Shown: positions 11,651 through 22,600 of the stretch, piece after piece
Layout of the letters: each line of letters begins with the position of its first letter
Position numbering within the stretch: the stretch's first letter is position 1
Origin: Coriaria nepalensis
Lineage: Eukaryota > Streptophyta > Magnoliopsida > Cucurbitales > Coriariaceae
NCBI GenBank assembly: GCA_027186245.1
Contig: CP114481.1
Location: forward strand, 37,479,501 to 37,543,500
Length of the DNA: 64,000 nucleotides
Direction of reading: 5' to 3'
The notes under the pieces: generated by a model
Told to the model about the DNA's origin: nothing
The model's input: only the letters and a program-made list of their open reading frames with translations
The model's database searches: none
Made by a program: the position numbers and the translations under genes

Positions 11651-13670
11651 TTTTGCACTACAGAGACAACTTTTGTGCATAACTTGCAAATGATCATTGC
11701 AAGGACAGTGTGCATTCGTTTAAAATTAAAATCATTTCAATGAGTCATTTCAAGTCAATAACTTATTTCGAAGAAAGTCGAACGAATTCTAGTTTTGCAC
11801 TACAGACATAACTTTTGTGCATAACTTGCAAATGATCATTGCAAGGAAAGTGTGCATTCGTTTAAAATTAAAATCATTTCAATGAGTCCTTTCAAGTCAA
11901 TGACTTATTTCGAAGAAAGTCCAACGAATTCTAGTTTTGCACTACAGACATAACTTTTGTGCATAACTTGCAAATGATCATTGCAAGGAAAGTGTGCATT
12001 CGTTTAAAATTAAAATCAATTCAATGAGTCATTTCAAGTCAATAACTTACTTCAAAGCAAGTCGAACGTATTCTAGTTTTGCACTACAGACACAACTTTT
12101 GTGCATAACTTGCAAATGATCATTGCAGGGAAAGTGTGCATTCGTTTAACCTTAAAATCATTTCAATGAGTCATTTCAAGTCAATAACTTATTTCAAAGC
12201 AATTCGAACGAATTCTAGCTTTGCACTACAGAGACAACTTTTGTGCATAACTTGCAAATGATCATTGCAGGGAAAGTGTGCATTCGTTTAACCTTAAAAT
12301 CATTTCAATGAGTCATTTCAAGTCAATAACTTATTTCAAAGCAATTCGAACGAATTCTAGCTTTGCACTACAGAGACAACTTTTGTGCATAACTTGCAAA
12401 TGATCATTGCAAGGAAAGTGTGCATTCGTGTAAAATTAAAATCATTTCAATGAGTTCTTTCAAGTCAATAACTTATTTCGAAGCAAGTGGAACGAATTCT
12501 AGTTTTGCAGTACAGACATAACATTTGTGCATAACTTGCAAATGATCATTGCAAAGAAAGTGTGCATTCGTTTAACCTTAAAATCATTTCAATGAGTCAT
12601 TTCAAGTCAATAACTTATTTCAAAGCAATTCGAACGAATTCTAGTTTTGCACTATAGACACAACTTTTGTGCATAACTTGCAAATGATCATTGCAAGGAA
12701 AGTGTGCATTCGTTTAACCTTAAAATCATTTCAATGAGTCATTTCAAGTCAATAACTTATTTCAAAGCAATTCGAACGAATTCTAGTTTTGCACTACAGA
12801 CACAACTTTTGTGCATAACTTCCAAATGATCATTGCAAGGAAAGTGTGCATTCGTTTAACCTTAAAATCATTTCAATGAGTCATTTCAAGTCAATAACTT
12901 ATTTCAAAGCAATTCGAACGAATTCTAGTTTTGCACTACAGAGACAACTTTTGTGCATAACTTGCAAATGATCATTGCAAGGAAAGTGTGCATTCGTTTA
13001 AAATTAAAATCATTTCAATGAGTCCTTTCAAGTCAATAACTTATTTCGAAGCAAGTCGATCGAATTCTAGTTTTGCACTACAGAGACAACTTTTGTCCAT
13101 AACTTGCAAATGATCATTGCAAGGAAAGTGTGCATTTGTTTAAAATTAAAATCTTTTCAATGAGTCCTTTCAAGTCAATAACTTATTTCGAAGCAAGTGG
13201 AACGAATTCTAGTTTTGCACTACAGACATAACATTTGTGCATAACTTGCAAATGATCATTGCAAAGAAAGTGTGCATTCGTTTAACCTTAAAATCATTTC
13301 AATGAGTCATTTCAAGTCAATAACTTATTTCAAAGCAATTCGAACGAATTCTAGTTTTGCACTATAGACACAACTTTTGTGCATAACTTGCAAATGATCA
13401 TTGCAAGGAAAGTGTGCATTCGTTTAACCTTAAAATCATTTCAATGAGTCATTTCAAGTCAATAACTTATTTCAAAGCAAGTCGAACGTATTCTAGTTTT
13501 GCACTACAGAGACAACTTTTGTGCATAACTTGCAAATGATCATTGCAAGGAAAGTGTGCATTCGTTTAACCTTAAAATCATTTCAATGAGTCATTTCAAG
13601 TCAATAACTTATTTCAAAGCAATTCGAACGAATTCTAGTTTTGCACTACAGAGACAACTTTTGTGCATAA

Positions 13671-13691
13671 CTTGCAAATGATCATTGCAAG
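13671..13691. other. Near-perfect 20-bp palindrome in each monomer (representative copy)
   Basis: Two 10-bp arms, CTTGCAATGA and TCATTGCAAG, are exact reverse complements, except that the left arm carries one extra A after CTTGCA. The centre is TGATCA (a BclI site containing GATC). The element lies at monomer positions 33-53 and is present in almost every monomer. Common variants touch it lightly: TTCC for TTGC in the outer left arm, CAGATG for CAAATG, and ATCGC for ATTGC. Such a dyad could bind a dimeric protein or extrude as a hairpin, but nothing here shows which. Recurrence in nearly every unit is observed; function is inferred. Confidence 0.85.
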
Positions 13692-13762
13692 GAAAGTGTG
13701 CATTCGTTTAAAATTAAAATCATTTCAATGAGTCCTTTCAAGTCAATAACTTATTTCGAAGC

Positions 13763-13776
13763 AATTCGAACGAATT
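13763..13776. other. Second inverted repeat overlapping the EcoRI site (representative copy)
   Basis: AATTCG and CGAATT are reverse complements separated by AA, at monomer positions 125-138. The right arm runs into GAATTC, an EcoRI site at 13772-13777. Unlike the TGATCA palindrome, this element varies strongly between monomer types: AGTCGAACGTATTC, AGTGGAACGAATTC, ATTGGAACGAATTC and AGTCGATCGAATTC all occur, and several destroy the symmetry. The CGTATTC type loses the EcoRI site, so EcoRI digestion should give 142-bp fragments plus 284-bp and larger multiples at type-specific places. Confidence 0.75.
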
Positions 13777-14632
13777 CTAGTTTTGCACTACAGAGACAAC
13801 TTTTGTGCATAACTTGCAAATGATCATTGCAAGGAAAGTGTGCATTCGTTTAACCTTAAAATCATTTCAATGAGTCATTTCAAGTCAATAACTTATTTCG
13901 AAGCAATTCGAACGAATTCTAGTTTTGCACTACAGACACAACTTTTGTGCATAACTTCCAAATGATCATTGCAAGGAAAGTGTGCATTCGTTTAACCTTA
14001 AAATTATTTCAATGAGTCATTTCAAGTCAATAACTTATTTCATAGCAAGTCGAACGTATTCTAGTTTTGCACTACAGACACAACTTTTGTGCATAACTTG
14101 CAAATGATCATTGCAAGGAAAGCGTGCATTCGTTTAACCTTAAAATCATTTCAATGAGTCATTTCAAGTCAATAACTTATTTCAAAGCAATTCGAACGAA
14201 TTCTCATTTTGCACTACAGAGACAACTTTTGTGCATAACTTGCAAATGATCATTGCAAGGAAAGTGTGCATTCGTTTAAAATTAAAATCATTTCAATGAG
14301 TCCTTTCAAGTCAATGACTTATTTCGAAGCAATTCGAACGAATTCTAGTTTTGCACTACAGAGACAACTTTTGTGCATAACTTGCAAATGATCATTGCAA
14401 GGAAAGTGTGCATTCGTTTAAAATTAAAATCATTTCAATGAGTCCTTTCAAGTCAATGACTTATTTCGAAGCAATTCGAACGAATTCTAGTTTTGCACTA
14501 CAGAGACAACTTTTGTGCATAACTTGCAAATGATCATTGCAAGGAAAGTGTGCATTCGTTTAAAATTAAAATCATTTCAATGAGTCATTTCAAGTCAATA
14601 ACTTATTTCGAAGAAAGTCGAACGAATTCTAG

Positions 14633-15200
14633 TTTTGCACTACAGACATAACTTTTGTGCATAACTTGCAAATGATCATTGCAGGGAAAGTGTGCGTTCG
14701 TTTAACCTTAAAATCATTCCAATGAGTCATTTCAAGTCAATAACTTATTTCAAAGCAATTCGAACGAATTCTAGCTTTGCACTACAGAGACAACTTTTGT
14801 GCATAACTTGCAAATGATCATTGCAAGGAAAGTGTGCATTCGTGTAAAATTAAAATCATTTCAATGAGTTCTTTCAAGTCAATAACTTATTTCGAAGCAA
14901 GTGGAACGAATTCTAGTTTTGCACTACAGACATAACATTTGTGCATAACTTGCAAATGATCATTGCAAAGAAAGTGTGCATTCGTTTAACCTTAAAATCA
15001 TTTCAATGAGTCATTTGAAGTCAATAACTTATTTCAAAGCAATTCGAACGAATTCTAGTTTTGCACTACAGAGACAACTTTTGTGCATAACTTGCAAATG
15101 ATCATTGCAAGGAAAGTGTGCATTCGTTTAAAATTAAAATCAATTCAATGAGTCATTTCAAGTCAATAACTTACTTCAAAGCAAGTCGAACGTATTCTAG
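14633..15200. repeat. 4-monomer repeat inside block B copy 1
   Basis: The GTGCGTTCG/CATTCCAATG monomer occurs at 14633 and again at 15201, 568 bp (4 monomers) apart. In copies 2 and 4 of the giant HOR the same pair is 710 bp (5 monomers) apart: 22017 and 22727, and the corresponding pair near 39058 and 39768. The extra unit there is an AAAATT/CCTTTC/CAATGAC monomer, so this is a one-monomer length difference between otherwise collinear copies. Confidence 0.8.
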
Positions 15201-18200
15201 TTTTGCACTACAGACACAACTTTTGTGCATAACTTGCAAATGATCATTGCAGGGAAAGTGTGCGTTCGTTTAACCTTAAAATCATTCCAATGAGTCATTT
15301 CAAGTCAATAACTTATTTCAAAGCAATTCGAACGAATTCTAGCTTTGCACTACAGAGACAACTTTTGTGCATAACTTGCAAATGATCATTGCAAGGAAAG
15401 TGTGCATTCGTGTAAAATTAAAATCATTTCAATGAGTTCTTTCAAGTCAATAACTTATTTCGAAGCAAGTGGAACGAATTCTAGTTTTGCACTACAGACA
15501 TAACATTTGTGCATAACTTGCAAATGATCATTGCAAAGAAAGTGTGCATTCGTTTAACCTTAAAATCATTTCAATGAGTCATTTGAAGTCAATAACTTAT
15601 TTCGAAGCAAGTGGAACGAATTCTAGTTTTGCACTACAGAGACAACTTTTGTGCATAACTTCCAAATGATCATTGCAAGGAAAGTGTGCATTCGTTTAAC
15701 CTTAAAATCATTTCAATGAGTCATTTCAAGTCAATAACTTATTTCAAAGCAATTCGAACGAATTCTAGTTTTGCACTACAGAGACAACTTTTGTGCATAA
15801 CTTGCAGATGATCATTGCAAGGAAAGTGTCCATTCGTTTAAAATTAAAATCATTTCAATGAGTCCTTTCAAGTCAATAACTTATTTCGGAGCAAGTCGAA
15901 CGAATTCTAGTTTTGCACTACAGAGACAACTTTTGTGCATAACTTGCAAATGATCATCGCAAGGAAAGTGTGCATTCGTTTAAAATTAAAATCATTTCAA
16001 TGAGACCTTTCAAGTCAATAACTTACTTCAAAGCAATTCGAACGAATTCTAGTTTTGCACTACAGACACAACTTTTGTGCATAACTTGCAAATGATCATT
16101 GCAAGGAAAGTGTGCATTCGTTTAACCTTAAAATCATTTCAATGAGTCCTTTCAAGTCAATAAGCTATTTCAAAGCAATTCGAACGAATTCTAGTTTTGC
16201 ACTACAGAGACAACTTTTGTGCATAACTTCCAAATGATCATTGCAAGGAAAGTGTGCATTCGTTTAACCTTAAAATCATTTCAATGAGTCATTTCAAGTC
16301 AATAACTTACTTCAAAGCAATTCGAACGAATTCTAGTTTTGCACTACAGACACAACTTTTGTGCATAACTTGCAAATGATCATTGCAAGGAAAGTGTGCA
16401 TTCGTTTAACCTTAAAATCATTTCAATGAGTCATTTAAAGTCAATTACTTATTTCATAGCAAGTCGAACGTATTCTAGTTTTGCACTACAGACACAACTT
16501 TTGTGCATAACTTGCAAATGATCATTGCAAGGAAAGCGTGCATTCGTTTAACCGTAAAATCATTTCAATGAGTCATTTCAAGTCAATAACTTATTTCAAA
16601 GCAATTCGAACTAATTCTAGTTTTGCACTACAGAGACAACTTTTGTGCATAACTTGCAAATGATCATTGCAAGGAAAGTGTGCATTCCTTTAAAATTAAA
16701 ATCATTTCAATGAGTCCTTTCAAGTCAATAACTTATTTCGAAGCAATTCGAACGAATTCTAGTTTTGCACTTCAGAGACAACTTTTGTGCATAACTTGCA
16801 AATGATCATTGCAAGGAAAGCGTGCATTCGTTTAACCTTAAAATCATTTCAATGAGTCATTTCAAGTCAATAACTTATTTCAAAGCAATTCGAACGAATT
16901 CTAGTTTTGCACTACAGAGACAACTTTTGTGCATAACTTGCAAATGATCATTGCAAGGAAAGTGTGCATTCGTTTAAAATTAAAATCATTTCAATGAGTC
17001 CTTTCAAGTCAATAACTTATTTCGAAGCAATTCGAACGAATTCTAGTTTTGCACTACAGAGACAACTTTTGTGCATAACTTGCAAATGATCATTGCAAGG
17101 AAAGTGTGCATTCGTTTAAAATTAAAATCAATTCAATGAGTCATTTCAAGTCCATAACTTACTTCAAAGCAAGTCGAACGTATTCTAGTTTTGCACTACA
17201 GACACAACTTTTGTGCATAACTTGCAAATGATCATTGCAAGGAAAGTGTGCATTCGTTTAACCTTAAAATCATTTCAATGAGTCATTTCAAGTCAATAAC
17301 TTATTTCAAAGCAATTCGAACGAATTCTAGTTTTGCACTACAGAGACAACTTTTGTGCATAACTTGCAAATGATCATTGCAAGGAAAGTGTGCATTCGTT
17401 TAAAATTAAAATCATTTCAATGAGTACTTTCAAGTCAATAACTTATTTCGGAGCAAGTCGAACGAATTCTAGTTTTGCACTACAGAGACAACTTTTGTGC
17501 GTAACTTGCAAATGATCATCGCAAGGAAAGTGTGCATTCGTTTAAAATTAAAATCATTTCAATGAGTCCTCTCAAGTCAATAACTTATTTCGAAGCAAGT
17601 GGAACGAATTCTAGTTTTGCACTACAGAGACAACTTTTGTGCATAACTTCCAAATGATCATTGCAAGGAAAGTGTGCATTCGTTTAACCTTAAAATCATT
17701 TCAATGAGTCATTTCAAGTCAATAACTTACTTCAAAGCAATTCGAACGAATTCTAGTTTTGCACTACAGACACAACTTTTGTGCATAACTTGCAAATGAT
17801 CATTGCAAGGAAAGTGTGCATTCGTTTAACCTTAAAATCATTTCAATGAGTCATTTCAAGTCAATAACCTATTTCAAAGCAATTCGAACGAATTCTAGTT
17901 TTGCACTACAGAGACAACTTTTGTGCATAACTTGCAGATGATCATTGCAAGGAAAGTGTCCATTCGTTTAAAATTAAAATCATTTCAATGAGTCCTTTCA
18001 AGTCAATAACTTATTTCGGAGCAAGTCGAACGAATTCTAGTTTTGCACTACAGAGACAACTTTTGTGCATAACTTGCAAATGATCATCGCAAGGAAAGTG
18101 TGCATTCGTTTAAAATTAAAATCATTTCAATGAGTCCTTTCAAGTCAATAACTTATTTCGAAGAAAGTCGAACGAATTCTAGTTTTGCACTACAGACATA

Positions 18201-19602
18201 ACTTTTGTGCATAACTTGCAAATGATCATTGCAAGGAAAGTGTGCATTCGTTTAAACTTAAAATCATTTCAATGAGTCATTTCAAGTCAATAACTTATTT
18301 CAAAGCAATTCGAACGAATTCTAGTTTTGCACTACAGACACAACTTTTGTTCATAACTTCCAAATGATCATTGCAAGGAAAGCGTGCATTCGTTTAACCT
18401 TAAAATCATTTCAATGAGTCATTTCAAGTCAATAACTTATTTCAAAGCAATTGGAACGAATTCTAGTTTTGCACTACAGAGACAACTTTTGTGCATAACT
18501 TGCAAATGATCATTGCAAGGAAAGTGTGCATTCGTTTAACCTTAAAATAATTTCAATGAGTCAGTTCAAGTCAATAACTTATTTCATAGCAAGTCGAACG
18601 TATTCTAGTTTTGCACTACAGACACAACTTTTGTGCATAACTTGCAAATGATCATTGCAAGGAAAGTGTGCATTCGTTTAACCTTAAAATCATTTCAATG
18701 AGTCATTTCAAGTCAATAACTTATTTCAAAGCAATTCGAACGAATTCTAGTTTTGCACTACAGAGACAACTTTTGTGCATAACTTGCAAATGATCATTGC
18801 AAGGAAAGTGTGCATTCGTTTAAAATTAAAATCATTTCAATGAGTCCTTTCAAGTCAATAACTTATTTCGGAGCAAGTCGAACGAATTCTAGTTTTGCAC
18901 TACAGAGACAACTTTTGTGCGTAACTTGCAAATGATCATCGCAAGGAAAGTGTGCATTCGTTTAAAATTAAAATCATTTCAATGAGTCCTCTCAAGTCAA
19001 TAACTTATTTCGAAGCAAGTGGAACGAATTCTAGTTTTGCACTACAGAGACAACTTTTGTGCATAACTTCCAAATGATCATTGCAAGGAAAGTGTGCATT
19101 CGTTTAACCTTAAAATCATTTCAATGAGTCATTTCAAGTCAATAACTTACTTCAAAGCAATTCGAACGAATTCTAGTTTTGCACTACAGACACAACTTTT
19201 GTGCATAACTTGCAAATGATCATTGCAAGGAAAGTGTGCATTCGTTTAACCTTAAAATCATTTCAATGAGTCATTTAAAGTCAATTACTTATTTCATAGC
19301 AAGTCGAACGTATTCTAGTTTTGCACTACAGACACAACTTTTGTGCATAACTTGCAAATGATCATTGCAAGGAAAGCGTGCATTCGTTTAACCTTAAAAT
19401 CATTTCAATGAGTCATTTCAAGTCAATAACTTATTTCAAAGCAATTTGAACGAATTCTCATTTTGCACTACAGAGACAACTTTTGTGCATAACTTGCAAA
19501 TGATCATTGCAAGGAAAGTGTGCATTCGTTTAAAATTAAAATCATTTCAATGAGTCCTTTCAAGTCAATGACTTATTTCGAAGCAATTCGAACGAATTCT
19601 AG

Positions 19603-22600
19603 TTTTGCACTACAGAGACAACTTTTGTGCATAACTTGCAAATGATCATTGCAAGGACAGTGTGCATTCGTTTAAAATTAAAATCATTTCAATGAGTCAT
19701 TTCAAGTCAATAACTTATTTCGAAGAAAGTCGAACGAATTCTAGTTTTGCACTACAGACATAACTTTTGTGCATAACTTGCAAATGATCATTGCAAGGAA
19801 AGTGTGCATTCGTTTAAAATTAAAATCATTTCAATGAGTCCTTTCAAGTCAATGACTTATTTCGAAGAAAGTCCAACGAATTCTAGTTTTGCACTACAGA
19901 CATAACTTTTGTGCATAACTTGCAAATGATCATTGCAAGGAAAGTGTGCATTCGTTTAAAATTAAAATCAATTCAATGAGTCATTTCAAGTCAATAACTT
20001 ACTTCAAAGCAAGTCGAACGTATTCTAGTTTTGCACTACAGACACAACTTTTGTGCATAACTTGCAAATGATCATTGCAGGGAAAGTGTGCATTCGTTTA
20101 ACCTTAAAATCATTTCAATGAGTCATTTCAAGTCAATAACTTATTTCAAAGCAATTCGAACGAATTCTAGCTTTGCACTACAGAGACAACTTTTGTGCAT
20201 AACTTGCAAATGATCATTGCAGGGAAAGTGTGCATTCGTTTAACCTTAAAATCATTTCAATGAGTCATTTCAAGTCAATAACTTATTTCAAAGCAATTCG
20301 AACGAATTCTAGCTTTGCACTACAGAGACAACTTTTGTGCATAACTTGCAAATGATCATTGCAAGGAAAGTGTGCATTCGTGTAAAATTAAAATCATTTC
20401 AATGAGTTCTTTCAAGTCAATAACTTATTTCGAAGCAAGTGGAACGAATTCTAGTTTTGCAGTACAGACATAACATTTGTGCATAACTTGCAAATGATCA
20501 TTGCAAAGAAAGTGTGCATTCGTTTAACCTTAAAATCATTTCAATGAGTCATTTCAAGTCAATAACTTATTTCAAAACAATTCGAACGAATTCTAGTTTT
20601 GCACTATAGACACAACTTTTGTGCATAACTTGCAAATGATCATTGCAAGGAAAGTGTGCATTCGTTTAACCTTAAAATCATTTCAATGAGTCATTTCAAG
20701 TCAATAACTTATTTCAAAGCAATTCGAACGAATTCTAGTTTTGCACTACAGACACAACTTTTGTGCATAACTTCCAAATGATCATTGCAAGGAAAGTGTG
20801 CATTCGTTTAACCTTAAAATCATTTCAATGAGTCATTTCAAGTCAATAACTTATTTCAAAGCAATTCGAACGAATTCTAGTTTTGCACTACAGAGACAAC
20901 TTTTGTGCATAACTTGCAAATGATCATTGCAAGGAAAGTGTGCATTCGTTTAAAATTAAAATCATTTCAATGAGTCCTTTCAAGTCAATAACTTATTTCG
21001 AAGCAAGTCGATCGAATTCTAGTTTTGCACTACAGAGACAACTTTTGTCCATAACTTGCAAATGATCATTGCAAGGAAAGTGTGCATTTGTTTAAAATTA
21101 AAATCTTTTCAATGAGTCCTTTCAAGTCAATAACTTATTTCGAAGCAAGTGGAACGAATTCTAGTTTTGCACTACAGACATAACATTTGTGCATAACTTG
21201 CAAATGATCATTGCAAAGAAAGTGTGCATTCGTTTAACCTTAAAATCATTTCAATGAGTCATTTCAAGTCAATAACTTATTTCGAAGCAATTCGAACGAA
21301 TTCTAGTTTTGCACTACAGACACAACTTTTGTGCATAACTTCCAAATGATCATTGCAAGGAAAGTGTGCATTCGTTTAACCTTAAAATTATTTCAATGAG
21401 TCATTTCAAGTCAATAACTTATTTCATAGCAAGTCGAACGTATTCTAGTTTTGCACTACAGACACAACTTTTGTGCATAACTTGCAAATGATCATTGCAA
21501 GGAAAGCGTGCATTCGTTTAACCTTAAAATCATTTCAATGAGTCATTTCAAGTCAATAACTTATTTCAAAGCAATTCGAACAAATTCTCATTTTGCACTA
21601 CAGAGACAACTTTTGTGCATAACTTGCAAATGATCATTGCAAGGAAAGTGTGCATTCGTTTAAAATTAAAATCATTTCAATGAGTCCTTTCAAGTCAATG
21701 ACTTATTTCGAAGCAATTCGAACGAATTCTAGTTTTGCACTACAGAGACAACTTTTGTGCATAACTTGCAAATGATCATTGCAAGGAAAGTGTGCATTCG
21801 TTTAAAATTAAAATCATTTCAATGAGTCCTTTCAAGTCAATGACTTATTTCGAAGCAATTCGAACGAATTCTAGTTTTGCACTACAGAGACAACTTTTGT
21901 GCATAACTTGCAAATGATCATTGCAAGGAAAGTGTGCATTCGTTTAAAATTAAAATCATTTCAATGAGTCATTTCAAGTCAATAACTTATTTCGAAGAAA
22001 GTCGAACGAATTCTAGTTTTGCACTACAGACATAACTTTTGTGCATAACTTGCAAATGATCATTGCAGGGAAAGTGTGCGTTCGTTTAACCTTAAAATCA
22101 TTCCAATGAGTCATTTCAAGTCAATAACTTATTTCAAAGCAATTCGAACGAATTCTAGCTTTGCACTACAGAGACAACTTTTGTGCATAACTTGCAAATG
22201 ATCATTGCAAGGAAAGTGTGCATTCGTGTAAAATTAAAATCATTTCAATGAGTTCTTTCAAGTCAATAACTTATTTCGAAGCAAGTGGAACGAATTCTAG
22301 TTTTGCACTACAGACATAACATTTGTGCATAACTTGCAAATGATCATTGCAAAGAAAGTGTGCATTCATTTAACCTTAAAATCATTTCAATGAGTCATTT
22401 GAAGTCAATAACTTATTTCAAAGCAATTCGAACGAATTCTAGTTTTGCACTACAGAGACAACTTTTGTGCATAACTTGCAAATGATCATTGCAAGGAAAG
22501 TGTGCATTCGTTTAAAATTAAAATCATTTCAATGAGTCCTTTCAAGTCAATGACTTATTTCGAAGCAATTCGAACGAATTCTAGTTTTGCACTACAGAGA

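Larger units (their letters stand above)
13639..13780 (+). repeat. Reference monomer of the 142-bp satellite
   Basis: I use this unit as the working consensus because it carries the common state at most variable sites. It has 46 G+C in 142 bases (about 32%). Variable positions, counted from its first T, include 13-17 (GAGAC, GACAC or GACAT), 36-37 (TTGC or TTCC context), 39 (A or G), 48 (T or C), 52-56 (AGGAA, GGGAA, AAGAA), 59-62, 72-75 (AAAATT or AACCTT), 84 (catTTC or caATTC), 93-98 (GTCCTT, GTCATT, GTTCTT, GACCTT), 112-116 (ACTTAT, ACCTAT, ACTTAC), 119-122 (CGAA, CAAA, CGGA, CATA) and 126-136. Combinations of these states define monomer types that recur in fixed order and reveal the HORs. 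Confidence 0.95.
11651..19602. repeat. Giant HOR of block B, copy 1 (56 monomers, 7,952 bp)
   Basis: I set the boundary at the monomer with the rare AAGGACAG variant, at 11701 and again at 19653. The interval is exactly 56 x 142. Other shared markers with copy 2: ATCTTTTC at 13151 and 21103 (offset 7,952), GTGCGTAAC at 17501 and 25595 (8,094) and GTCAGTTC at 18561 and 26656 (8,095). The offset changes from 56 to 52, 53 and then 57 monomers along the unit, so monomers were lost and gained between copies. Two GTGCGTAAC monomers lie exactly ten monomers apart (17501 and 18921), a spacing that returns at 42608 and beyond. Confidence 0.85.

Noticed and set aside
13671..13691. Palindrome as a transcription terminator hairpin
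   Set aside because: It is not followed by a T-run, it repeats every 142 bp with no gene nearby, and the extra A unbalances the stem.
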